Shown one piece after another: positions 33,605-42,412 of a DNA stretch of 64,000 bases (positions within the stretch are counted from its first letter, which is position 1; each line of letters opens with the position of its first letter). The stretch lies in the NCBI GenBank assembly GCA_016711225.1, contig JADJTK010000019.1, forward strand, positions 79,446 to 143,445, in the 5' to 3' direction. The notes beneath the pieces are model-generated. The model was given only the letters and a program-made list of their open reading frames with translations, did no database searches and was not told the origin of the DNA. Position numbers and translations under genes: made by a program. Source of the DNA: Opitutaceae bacterium. GTDB taxonomy: Bacteria; Verrucomicrobiota; Verrucomicrobiia; Opitutales; Opitutaceae.

Positions 33605-33932
33605 AGTTCGCTTAGCCAATCAACCCACTGAAATGGATCCGCCTCCACGCCTAAGGGGGAGCCCTGGAGGAGGGAAGGGCAAAGGCCTGGGGGCAGGGTT
33701 ATTCACAATGCGGTGACCCTTGCTTCGGAATTTTGTTACAGATGCGATCGCGGGAAGGAGGTCCTCCCGCCTTGGTGAGCCTCCCGGCGAGCCGCGCCGG
33801 TTCCCCCATCGGCTCGGGCGGAGCCTCGCCCTCCGATTAAACGATCGCACTGAGGGGAGGGCGAAGCTCCTGGTGCGCCGGGCCAGGAGTGTCGGGACCT
33901 GTCGTGAGTCTTCCTTCTGTGGGCGCTCGGCT
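33605..33932. repeat. Gene-free interval with inverted REP-like units
   Basis: Holds a pair of inverted units of the family core seen elsewhere: GGCTCGGGCGGAGCCTCGCC at 33811-33830 and, inverted, GGAGGGCGAAGCTCC near 33856-33870, separated by about 25 bases. A TTATTCACA 9-mer at 33699-33707 also matches the DnaA-box consensus, but is isolated. Confidence 0.5.
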
Positions 33933-36900
33933 TCAGGGCGCCGTCACGTGTAGGCGCAGGAAGCGGCGGGTGGCGCCGGCCGGGGCCGCGGTGTCGGTCA
34001 CGACCTGTTGGGCCGAGAGCGCGGTGCCGCCCGGATACGGATTGGTGGCGCTGGTCCACACCTCCTTCCATGCGCCGAGGTCGTCGGAGGCCTCGACGTG
34101 GTAGGTGACGTCGGTGGCGTCGCGCATCCGCGTGAAGGCGATCGTGAGGTGGCCGGCGGCGGTGCCCGCTATCACGGGGGCCGTCGTGATCGACTTCGGG
34201 TTGGAGCCGACCGCGTACTCAAGGACGTTGGACATGCCATCGCCGTCGGGATCGGCGAAGTCGGCGCCGGGGCCGACATTGGCGGCGGAGCCGAAGTGTT
34301 GGAGGCGCCAAGCGTCGCGCGGGGCGGCGCCTGCGGCCACGCTGCCGACGATGCGGATCGCCGCATGGTTGCGTTCGCCCAAGCCGACGGTGCAGCTGCT
34401 TTGAATGTTCCAGAAATACACGCGGAAGAGCACGGGAGAGCTGATGTTCTGAAGTGCGGCCACCCCCGAAAGGTCCACCACCGCGTCTTGGTATTCTCCC
34501 TCGGCAAGTGGCAGGGTGGCGTCGGTGAAGGTGGCTCCTCCGTCGGTGCTGTAGGAGATGCAGTCCCGATAGGGGGAGCCGGGCACCCAGTTCTGCCAGA
34601 ACACCCGCATGTCAACCTGCTCCAGCGACAAGCGTCGGCCGGCGATGGGCGCGATGCCATAGGTGAGATAGATCTGGCGCGTCTTCGCCTCGGCGAGACT
34701 GGTGGGCCAGTTGCCCACGGAGCCGGCAAAACAGTCGTGGCGTAACCAGTCCATGGGTTCGAGACCGCTGCCGCGGGTGAGCGGGATGGCGGCGGCGCGG
34801 GTGCTGCCGGAGGTGGCCGGGGCGGAGGGCTCGTTGCCGACGATGGACGGGAATTGCCAGACGGCGAGGGCGGCCGACTGGCCGTCGGCGAAGGGCATGC
34901 GGCCGACCTCGGGCGAGGGCAGTCCGGGACCGGCGGCGTTGAGCGTCACCACACGGAAGTACCAGGTGACGTTGTTGGTCAGTCCGTCGACCACAGTGGC
35001 GAGCGAGCTGGCGGGCACATCGCGCGAGTGGTCGGGCAGGCCGGTGGTCGTGCCCCAAAGAATCCGATACCCGGTGGCGCCGGTGACGGCGCTCCAGGAA
35101 AGGGCCACGCTGGCGTCGCCGTCGTCGGCGGTGACGGAGGCCGGCGCGGCGAGCGTGCCGGCGAGGGCGACCGTGACGCTGTCGGTCGCGAACGCCGCGG
35201 CGCTGGTCGTCCGCACCAGCACGGTGTGCAGGCCCTTGCCCAGGGTGACGGTGCGGGTGAAGTCCGCGCCTCCGGGGGCAGCGGCGCCCACGGGCCAGCC
35301 ATCGACGAGGAGTTGGGCCGAGCCGCCGGCCACGGAGGAGGCCACGGTGATCGGATACTGGGCACGCTGCGGGGCGAGGATGTTCCAGGTCAGGAAACTG
35401 CCGCGCCGGTCGCCGCCGGTGTCACGCGACCAGGTGGCGCGCCCGGGGGCGAGTACCTGCGGCGCAAGGAAGCCGAAGGCGGCCTCACGCGGGAGGAGAG
35501 CGTTGCTGGCGTCGATGCCGACGGTGAGCGGGAAGGTGTCGGCATTCGGAGTGTCGACGGCGAGCCATTGGTCATAGCTTCCGTAGGTGTAGAGGACACC
35601 GCCGGCGGCGGCGAAGATGTCGGCGGAGTCGCGCTCACCGGTGGCCGCGCGTGGATCGCGGTATTTGGCCCATTGCTGAACGGGAAGCTGGCCGAAGTCG
35701 CCGCCGAGGGACCAGCCGCCCTCGTAGGCGGCGACCTTCAGGCCGTAGGCCTGGGCGTAACGGCTCTGCGAGCGGATCTGCTCCTGGTAGTTGTCGATGC
35801 CGACCTGGCCGTTGGCCTGGCCCGCGCCGGGGATGCCGCTGGAGAAGAGGGTATCCAATGATAGGACCTGAAGGTGGTCGAGAAAGACGCGGCTGTTCGG
35901 AGCCCAGTCCCAGGGCGCGCCGACGATGCGCAAGGTGTGCGGTCCGGTGGCGGAGATGGTGAAGGCGGCGGTGGTGTACTCGAGGAGGCTTGCATCCGGG
36001 CGGGACCAGCCGCCGGGAGACCACCCCGTGGAGGGCAGGCCGGTGCCGAAGCGGTCGGGCGTGATCTCCTGTCCGTCGAGGAAGAAACGCAGGTTGCCTC
36101 CCGCGTTGGCCCCAACCGCGCAGTCGAAGCCGAAGGCGAAGATGCCGGTCTGGGGGAAGTCGACGGTCGTCGAGAGCTCGCCGGCGCCGGCGATAAAGGC
36201 GGCTTGTTGGCTGTGGAGCGGCCAGGGGGCGAGCCCGAGGCCGGGTACGGTGGCCGTGGTGTAGCGGAGCGTGACCGGTCCGAAGCCGTGCGCCCCGGGC
36301 GCGGTGAGCGTGCAGGTCCAAAGCGTGGAATCCCAGTTGGGCTGGGCCGTGGCGACGGTGACCGCGCCGTCGATGGTTAGGTCGGACGTCGAGGCGAGGG
36401 TGGTCGAGGCGTCGAGGCAGGCATCAAAGGCGTCCTCGGTGCTGATGAGGTAATACGAGGTGTTGGCCGCGAGGGTGACGGCGTTGCTGAGCACCCCGTA
36501 GGCATACGCGCCGGAGGGTTTTCCGTTGGTGGTGACCTCCGCGTTGGCGACGCTGGAGCGATCGCTGGCACGCAGAATCATGACGTTGTGGGCACGGCTA
36601 TTGCCGGGGCTCACCCAGCGGCCTACCTCATTCACGTAAAGGGGCTGCGAGCCGACGGTGAACCGCAGGCCGCGCGGGGCGTTGGGAGCGAGAGTCGCCC
36701 CCGCTCGGGGCCGCGAGTGCCGCGCCCAACAGCGGCGGGCGGTAGAGGCCGGCGGAGCCGGTGGTCGTCGTCCAGCCGGGGACGGTCCCGGAGGAGGTGC
36801 CGGGTGCGAGCGCGGTGGATTCGAATTCGGCGTTGGTGAAGCCGGCGAAGTCGCTCTGGTAGCCCATCGGGTTGCCGGCGCCATAGTAGAGCGCGCCGCC

Positions 36901-38652
36901 CCCGCCCCAGATGTAGTAGGGAACAGGATGCTGCGCGGCGGCCGGCAGCGGACTGGTGCCGCGGGCGTTGCCGAAATAGTCGTCGATGAAGGCGAACGCG
37001 GTGGAACCGGAGCCGAAGACGTCGTCGTACTGGTACTCGTAGAGGATGCGGACACGGCTGCCCATGGCGGCATCGCCGAAGACGGTGCGGAAGATGTTGG
37101 AGATCTGGACGGTCTTGAGGCCGTGCCAGCGGACCCAGGGCTCGGCGCCAGCTTGACCGTCGAAGTTCATCGTCTGGCCGTCGACGGTGTTCTGGGCGAT
37201 GGCGGCTTTGGCGTCGTCGAGGTTGTTGCCGGATTGGGGAACGCCCCAGTTCCAGATCTCGTTGGAACGTTCGACGTAGACCCGGAGGTTCGGATTGAGC
37301 GGGGGGTAGAGGGGATTGGCCTGCGGCGAGGTGTAGGGATTCACGCCGTCGGAGCCGTAGCGGATCATCTGCGCGACCTTCGTAAGGTAGTCGTCGTCGG
37401 CGCGGATCGGGGTGCAGACGAAGAGATCTTTGCCCGTCTCGTTGGCCTGCAGGATCATGTATTCCCAGTAGCGGTGTTTGATGTCTTTGGCGACGCAGTA
37501 GCTGGGGCGGACGCGGTTGTCCCAGGTGATGTCCGAGTCGTAGTTGGTGATCCAACGCAGGGTGGTGAAACGACGCAGGGCGTGGCTGAGGGCGGGGTGG
37601 AAAAGGGCGCCGGGGGACATCGGCACGGTGCCTCCGCGCTCCACCGGCCGGAGGAGCTGCACTTTGCGGACGCCGGTGGCGGCGGTGTCGGAAGGCAGAT
37701 GCCGTGTATCCCTAAGCTGGAGGTAGAGAATGTCCGCCGTGTCGTTGATGCGGACGTCGGCGCTGGTGGTGTTGGTCGCGGCGTCGTAACCGGCCCCGAA
37801 GGGAAGCGTGGCGCCGTAATTGACGCCCCCGGCCGAGAAGGTGCCGACGCTGAAACCGGTGCCGACCTTGGCGCGGCCTTCGAACGTCAGGCGATAGGTG
37901 CCGGCAGTGGACCCGGGCGCCTGGCCTTCCCATACGATCATGGTGCCGTCGGCGAGAGGCCAGCCGTCGGCATCGCAGGCGGGCCAGACCTTCTTGTTGT
38001 TCTCGTCTTCCGGATTCATCCACTCGCCGCGTCCGCTCTTGAGGGCGTCGGCGAAGAGATAGCTCGAGTAGGTCTCGGCGTTCACGCCCGCCTGGGTGGC
38101 GGCCTCGATCGGTTCCTCGGGGGTGGAGGGGCTCGACCAGAGCACGCGGAGATTCGCGGTGCCCGAGATGCCCTGCCGGTACTCGACGCGGAAGTCGTAG
38201 GCGGTGTTGGCGAGCAGTGGGGCGGCCACGGAGTGCGACCCGCCGGCGGACCAGGCGTCGATTAAGGTGGTCCACGAAGTGGAGCCGGTGGCCCGAATGA
38301 AGACGCGCACCCCGTCGCTGGCGGCGGTGCGGAAGGTGTAGGTTTCGCCGAAGCGTGCCATGAGCTGGCCGGTCCACCGCGCGGACCAATTGGTCGGGCC
38401 GACGGCGGTGTAGGCGGACGAGATCGAGCCGCCGGGACCGCGGAGCGGATTGGTGGCGCTGCTCTGGAGGCCCCAGTCGAAGTCCAGGCGCACGTCGCGG
38501 CGGGTGAAGGAGGGGGAGCCGGTAAGGCTGGCGTTGGCGAAGTACTCGCCATCGAGGCCGGCGTGGAGGTAGCCGCCGCCCTCGGCGGCGCACAGGGGCG
38601 TGGCGCAGGCGAGCAGCGCGGACAGGGCGAGGAGTGGCAGGTCGAGACGCAT
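33933..38652 (-). pseudogene. Giant secreted protein with PA14, GH-like and fibronectin III regions and the shared C-terminal module; one-base frameshift
   Basis: Starting MRLDLPLLALSALLACATPL at 38652, a signal peptide is followed by a PA14 carbohydrate-binding domain (about 30-165: GLDGEYFANASLTGSPSFTR, YTFRTAASDGVRVFI). A large region with PSYCVAKDIKHRYWEYMI and RVYVERSNEIWNWG follows, resembling the acid/base (NE) part of a TIM-barrel glycoside hydrolase. The frame breaks in the C5 run at 36698-36702. Deleting one base joins SGG-ATLAPNAPRGL and restores about 1572 residues. Downstream come further beta-rich domains, a fibronectin III domain (VALSWSAVTGATGYRILWG, WYFRVVTLNAAGPG), and the shared module with FADPDGDGMSNVLEYAVGSN and the terminal RRFLRLHVTAP. 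It is probably an extracellular polysaccharide-active protein. The GH assignment is an inference from the NE-W motif. Confidence 0.72.
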
Positions 38653-39016
38653 GGCAGGACAGGGTGTTGATGGAACACTAAGGATACGCGGCGCGGCGTC
38701 TGTCCGGGACAGTGGCGACACGGCAGCGCAGTTTGCGTGGGGGCTCCAGCGATGGGCGTGCGCCACCGGAGCGCCAAGCCGAGAACCTTCGCTGGCCGCT
38801 TTTGACACATTATTTCGGCTACGGTGCTCGCCGTTCGGTTACGGCCGGCCCGGCCGCCGCCGTGGCGCGCTTCTCCCCGCCCCGTGGGAGCGCCGGGGCG
38901 GGGCCCTCCGGTGCCGTCCCGGCTCGGGTGAGTCAGGGCGTACGGGGCCACGACGGACGCCGCTGTCCGGTTTTCGGGCTTCAGTTGTCCTCCTTGTCCG
39001 GTAGTTTTGAGAGCCT
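38653..39016. other. 364-base intergenic interval, no gene recognised
   Basis: Divergent promoter region between the giant secreted protein and the tautomerase-fold gene. TTGACA at 38802-38807 is followed after 17 bases by a non-consensus TGCTCG, so a sigma70 promoter is not claimed. Confidence 0.3.
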
Positions 39017-39406
39017 ATGGCCCAGATTCTCCTCTATTCCCGGCGCGAGCATCTTGCCGGCCGGCGGCAGGCGATTTCGGATGCGTTGCACGGCTGTGTG
39101 GTCGAGGCGCTCGGGCTGCCGGTGGACAAACGTTTCCATCGCTTCATCGGTCTCGAGGCGGAGGACTTCATCCATCCCGCCGATCGCAGTGCCCGCTACA
39201 CGATCATCGAGATCAGCCTGTTCGAGGGGCGCTCGGTGGAGACCAAGAAGCATCTGATCCGCTTGATCTTCGAGCGTTTCGAACGCGAGCTGGGCATCGG
39301 TCGCCAGGACGTGGAGATCACGATCCACGAGACGCCGAAGCACAACTGGGGTATCCGCGGCCTGCCCGGCGATGAAGTGGCGTTAAACTACAAGGTGGAG
39401 AAGTAG
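39017..39406 (+). CDS. Tautomerase-fold protein (4-oxalocrotonate tautomerase-like, longer subfamily) lacking Pro1
   Basis: A 129-residue protein matching the longer tautomerase subfamily along its length: RREHLAGRRQAISDALHGCV, then RFHRFIGLEAEDFIHPADRS, YTIIEISLFEGRSVETKKHL, and the C-terminal VEITIHETPKHNWGIRG. These proteins use an N-terminal proline exposed by removal of the start methionine as general base. Here the chain starts M-A-Q, so the catalytic proline is absent, and no in-frame alternative start supplies one. It is either inactive, a different reaction, or a wrongly assigned start. The neighbours give no pathway clue. Confidence 0.72.
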   Translation: MAQILLYSRREHLAGRRQAISDALHGCVVEALGLPVDKRFHRFIGLEAEDFIHPADRSARYTIIEISLFEGRSVETKKHLIRLIFERFERELGIGRQDVEITIHETPKHNWGIRGLPGDEVALNYKVEK

Positions 39407-39437
39407 GGCGCGGCTGTGCCGCTATGCCGGTGCGGTT

Positions 39438-39463
39438 GTAGGCCATCGCGGCGAGGTGGACTT
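39438..39463. repeat. GTAG-headed REP-like element
   Basis: GTAGGCCATCGCGGCGAGG followed by TGGACTT. The same GTAGGCCA-C-CGCGG-GAGGTGG core occurs intergenically at 60015 and 62474. Confidence 0.5.
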
Positions 39464-39551
39464 TCAGCCGCACGGCCAAGTCGGCGCCTCGGCCCACCAG
39501 GCGCGATGGCGTGCTCGACCAAAGCCGGCGACTCCGCAGGCTCCCACCTTC

Positions 39552-40004
39552 ATGACCTCACTCGCCAAAGTCCCTCCACCTCTCGCCTTCGCCCTCTCCC
39601 TGGCTGCCGCGCTGGTGTTGACGAGGCAGGTGCCCGCGGCGCAGTGGGCGTGGTTTCGCGCGCCGTGGGTGGCCGCAGCGGTGGTGCTGGTCGGGGGAGC
39701 CTGGATCGTGTGGGCGTGGCTCGAGTTTCGCCGCTATCGCACGACCATCCTGCCGCTGCGGCAGCCGACCAGCCTGCTCTGCCGGGGTCCGTTCTGTGTA
39801 TCCCGCAACCCGCTCTATCTGGCGATGGTGCTGCTCGCGGCGACGCCGTGGCTGGCCTGGGGCCAAGTGGGCCTGCTGCTCGCGCCGCTTGCCTTTTTCG
39901 CCTTCGTGAACTGGGTCATCGTCCCCTTCGAGGAGGCGAAGCTGCGCGCGATCTTTGGCGACGCCTATGCTGAGTATTGCCGGCGCGTGCGGCGGTGGTG
40001 CTGA
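39552..40004 (+). CDS. Isoprenylcysteine carboxyl methyltransferase-like membrane protein
   Basis: A 150-residue protein starting MTSLAKVPPPLAFALSLAAA at 39552. Four hydrophobic segments are separated by the SAM-binding motif of the ICMT/phospholipid methyltransferase family: RRYRTTILPLRQPTSLLCRG, the RNPLYLAMVLL signature, and VPFEEAKLRAIFGDAYAEYC near the end (E-E-x-L-x-x-x-F-G-x-x-Y). Such bacterial members methylate small lipids or isoprenoids in the inner membrane. The longer upstream frame is R/A/P-rich and rejected. The substrate cannot be inferred from neighbours. Confidence 0.82.
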   Translation: MTSLAKVPPPLAFALSLAAALVLTRQVPAAQWAWFRAPWVAAAVVLVGGAWIVWAWLEFRRYRTTILPLRQPTSLLCRGPFCVSRNPLYLAMVLLAATPWLAWGQVGLLLAPLAFFAFVNWVIVPFEEAKLRAIFGDAYAEYCRRVRRWC

Positions 40005-40087
40005 GAGGGGAGGAAGGGACGGAAACGACGGGAGGGACGAAAGGAGGAGCCCTCAGGGGCGGGGACCTTGGCGGGCGGCGAAGCGGG

Positions 40088-40205
40088 CGCTGTCGGAGTC
40101 CGCCCTCCTTGATGAAATCCTGCCCCAAGCGACGCAGTTGCTGGTCGAGCAGGTAGTTGGTGATCTTGGTCAGTCCAATCATCACGTTGGCGGACTCACA
40201 CCCTG
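40088..40205 (-). pseudogene. Remnant of a four-helix-bundle suffix-domain protein
   Basis: In one minus-strand frame this stretch encodes ESANVMIGLTKITNYLLDQQ followed by LRRLGQDFIKEGGLRQR. This matches the C-terminal end (ICLIxQTNYLLDxQL, then DFxxEGGxRER) of four-helix-bundle suffix-domain proteins common in Bacteroidota and Verrucomicrobiota. The N-terminal part is missing: upstream on that strand the frame is replaced by the DUF167 gene, whose stop overlaps it. It is therefore a decayed fragment and not a working gene. Confidence 0.5.
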
Positions 40206-40492
40206 AGCCGGCTGCGCACGGTCGCGAGGTCGAGACCTTCGATACGGAGAAGCTTCAGGCGGGAGGTGTCGCCGCGCTCGAGGGTGATCGCGCGGTGGTG
40301 CACTCCGAGCTGCTCGGAGAGGAACTCGATGAGGGCCTCGTTGGCCCGGCCTTCCACGGGAGGGGCGCGAAGCTTGATCTTCACCGCATTGCCCATGGTG
40401 CCGGTAACCGCGTTGCTCGAGGCCCCGGGGAGGGCTTTCACTTCGAGCCGGCAGAAGACGGGCGCGGCAGGCGGTTGTTTCGGCGAGGCCAT
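40196..40492 (-). CDS. DUF167/YggU family protein
   Basis: A 98-residue protein from ATG 40492 (MASPKQPPAAPVFCRLEVKA). The family core is visible: LEVKALPGASSNAVTG, the conserved KIKLRAPPVEGRANEALIEF and the C-terminal LGVHHRAITLERGDTSRLKL followed by the final strand. These small alpha/beta proteins are widespread and of unknown function. A longer frame to 40573 runs into a palindromic repeat and is rejected. It is the same strand as Dabb and GH5, separated by more than 100 bases. Confidence 0.85.
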   Translation of the reverse strand: MASPKQPPAAPVFCRLEVKALPGASSNAVTGTMGNAVKIKLRAPPVEGRANEALIEFLSEQLGVHHRAITLERGDTSRLKLLRIEGLDLATVRSRLRV

Positions 40493-40528
40493 GGACGGGA
40501 GGACGGACGATGTAACGGAAGTCCGGGT

Positions 40529-40583
40529 GTAGGAGCGTCCTTGCACGCGATCCGGAACGAGAATCGCGTGCACGCTCGCTCCT
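40529..40583. repeat. Long GTAG-headed inverted repeat (REP-like pair)
   Basis: Two 21-base arms, AGGAGCGTCCTTGCACGCGAT (40531-40551) and its imperfect inverse (40563-40583), separated by 11 bases with four mismatches. GTAG at 40529 is the head tetranucleotide. It is a pair of head-to-head REP-like units. Confidence 0.6.
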
Positions 40584-40599
40584 CGGAAACGCCTTCTGC

Positions 40600-40899
40600 T
40601 TAAACCGCGTCGTAGATGGCGACGCTGGTCCAGTTGGCCTTGTTGTCGGCGACGAATTTCAGATGCACGGGGTGTGTCTGGTAGACGTCATGACCGGCGA
40701 GATCATCGAAGATCACGGTGAGGGCGAAGCCGTACGCGGCGTCGATCACCGGACGTGCCGGAGTGGCGGCGGGCGCGCCGATGAAGAGCTGGCGCACGGT
40801 GGGCACGGCGCGCAGCGATTCGAGGCCGGCGCGCAGGGCCTCGCGGCGTTCGGGAGTGATGTCGGCGGGCAGATAGAAGCGGACGCTGTGGACGAGCAT
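40600..40899 (-). CDS. Stress-responsive alpha/beta barrel (Dabb) domain protein
   Basis: A 99-residue protein spanning one Dabb domain: LVHSVRFYLPADITPERREA, the middle helix GLESLRAVPTVRQLFIGAPA, a long loop with AYGFALTVIFDDLAGHDVY, and the HPVHLKFVADNKANWTSVAI end. Dabb proteins are small ferredoxin-like dimers linked to stress or secondary metabolism; many are of unknown function. Its start MLVHSVRF at 40899 is 113 bases from the GH5 stop. Confidence 0.82.
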   Translation of the reverse strand: MLVHSVRFYLPADITPERREALRAGLESLRAVPTVRQLFIGAPAATPARPVIDAAYGFALTVIFDDLAGHDVYQTHPVHLKFVADNKANWTSVAIYDAV

Positions 40900-41011
40900 G
40901 CTGCGAGGTTCGCGGGCGGGGGAAGCGGTGTCAAAGCTTCGGGTGGCGGGCGCCGGCTGCCTGCCGGGAGCGGCCGCGCCAGGGCGTGGCGAGGCGGTCG
41001 CGTGCGACTCG

Positions 41012-42214
41012 CTAGTATTTCTTCAGCAACTCCAGGAGCTGGCGGTCGAGCTTGTGGCCGTGCCAGTCCTCGTAGGCGACGTCCGCGCGCCCGGAGTTGA
41101 GGATTCCGAAGTCGCCGGCGAATTCCCAGAGGGCGTAGCCGATGCCCTGCGCGGTGAGGATATCCAATACGTCGCCGAACCAGGCGAGGAACACGGTATG
41201 GGGGGTCTGGTTCCAGCAGCCGCACTCGCCGCAATGCACGCCCACGCCCTGCTCCTTTAGCGCGATCCAGGGTCGGTAGGCCTCTTCGAGCATTTCGCGG
41301 CCGAGCTTTTCGGTGCGCACCGTGGTCTTTCCGGTCACCGGATCGGCTTCGTGATACTCCACCGTGCCGGGCCAGCGCGGCTCGGGCAGGGAAGCGGTGT
41401 CCTTAAAAGCCCAGGGTGCCCGATAGTGGGAGACGATGCCCGGGTGATAGCCGCGGCAGCTCTGGGCGATGCCCAGATCGGCAAGCTCGGGGATGACGGT
41501 AGTGCCGGTGTCGTTGCCGTCGGCGATGATGAGGCGGGCGGGATTGGCCGCGCGGATGGCGGCGGCGGCGGCCTGGGCGACCCGGCGGTAGGCGGCGCCC
41601 GGCACTGAACTGCGCCGGGAGTGCTGGTCGTTCATGTCCTCGCGCATGCTCGGCTCGTTCACCAGGTCGAAGCTGAGGCGCTCGGGCGACACCTGGGCGT
41701 AACGCTGTGCCCACATGCTCCAATGGAAGCAGAACGCGTCGAGCGCTTCTGGGTCGCGCCAAAGGTTGAACGGCTCGTGGAAGCCGGCGTTGACGCAGTA
41801 GCCCGGGGCGCGGTGGAGATTGAGGCTGACGTGCAGGCCGTGCTTGTGCGCGAGGGACACGAGGCGGTCGACCTCGTCGACACGGCGCGGGTCGATGCGC
41901 CGAACGCTCCTCGGGGTGACCGGCTTGCTCCGGTCGATATCGAGATAGTAGGGATACGCCATCGGGAGCCGCACGAAGTCGAAGCCCCAGTCGGCGATCC
42001 AGCGTAGGTGATCCTCGGTGGTGCCCGGCCGGCTTTGCTGCGGGTCGGGGCCGAAGAAATCCAGCAGGTTGAAGCCGCGCCAACGCGGCAGGGCGTTCCG
42101 GGTACTGCCGGTGGTCGCAGGCCTGCCAAACAACGCGGCGCCGGCGACCCCGAGGCCGATCCCAGCGGCGGTGGTCGATTGGAGGAACTGCCGGCGGTTG
42201 ATCGGGTTGGACAT
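41012..42214 (-). CDS. Tat-exported glycoside hydrolase family 5 enzyme (cellulase-like)
   Basis: A 400-residue secreted hydrolase predicted to cleave beta-1,4-glucans or mannans with retention. The N-terminus MSNPINRRQFLQSTTAAGIG has a Tat twin-arginine signal (RRQFL). The TIM barrel shows GFNLLDFFGP, the FVRLPMAYPYYLDIDRSKPV strand, LNLHRAPGYC, the acid/base FDLVNEPSM (E187), HYRAPWAFK and the nucleophile in VGVHCGECGCWNQ (E330), as in GH5. Size and motif order fit a single-domain enzyme. It is divergent from the PQQ-propeller gene. The exact substrate cannot be read from sequence. Confidence 0.85.
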   Translation of the reverse strand: MSNPINRRQFLQSTTAAGIGLGVAGAALFGRPATTGSTRNALPRWRGFNLLDFFGPDPQQSRPGTTEDHLRWIADWGFDFVRLPMAYPYYLDIDRSKPVTPRSVRRIDPRRVDEVDRLVSLAHKHGLHVSLNLHRAPGYCVNAGFHEPFNLWRDPEALDAFCFHWSMWAQRYAQVSPERLSFDLVNEPSMREDMNDQHSRRSSVPGAAYRRVAQAAAAAIRAANPARLIIADGNDTGTTVIPELADLGIAQSCRGYHPGIVSHYRAPWAFKDTASLPEPRWPGTVEYHEADPVTGKTTVRTEKLGREMLEEAYRPWIALKEQGVGVHCGECGCWNQTPHTVFLAWFGDVLDILTAQGIGYALWEFAGDFGILNSGRADVAYEDWHGHKLDRQLLELLKKY

Positions 42215-42412
42215 GGGGGGGAGGGGGAGGCTGGCTCAGTGTTCTGTCGCGCGTCGTGGCGAGCGGGCGGAGCGGAGGTTGGAGATCCGGGTTCGCGGGT
42301 CAATTTTGCTGCGCTGCTTAATCGCGTGCATCGGGCGGCAGGGAGGCACGGCGCAACGACTTGCTCTTGTCCTTGGGAAACTCCTCCTTTCCGGGGTTCA
42401 TCATTGGATCCT

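Noticed and set aside
33699..33707. TTATTCACA as a DnaA box or origin
   Set aside because: A single isolated copy in a GC-rich gap between unrelated genes, without an AT-rich unwinding region.
38802..38830. TTGACA-based sigma70 promoter upstream of the tautomerase-fold gene
   Set aside because: The hexamer at the right spacing (TGCTCG) does not resemble TATAAT.
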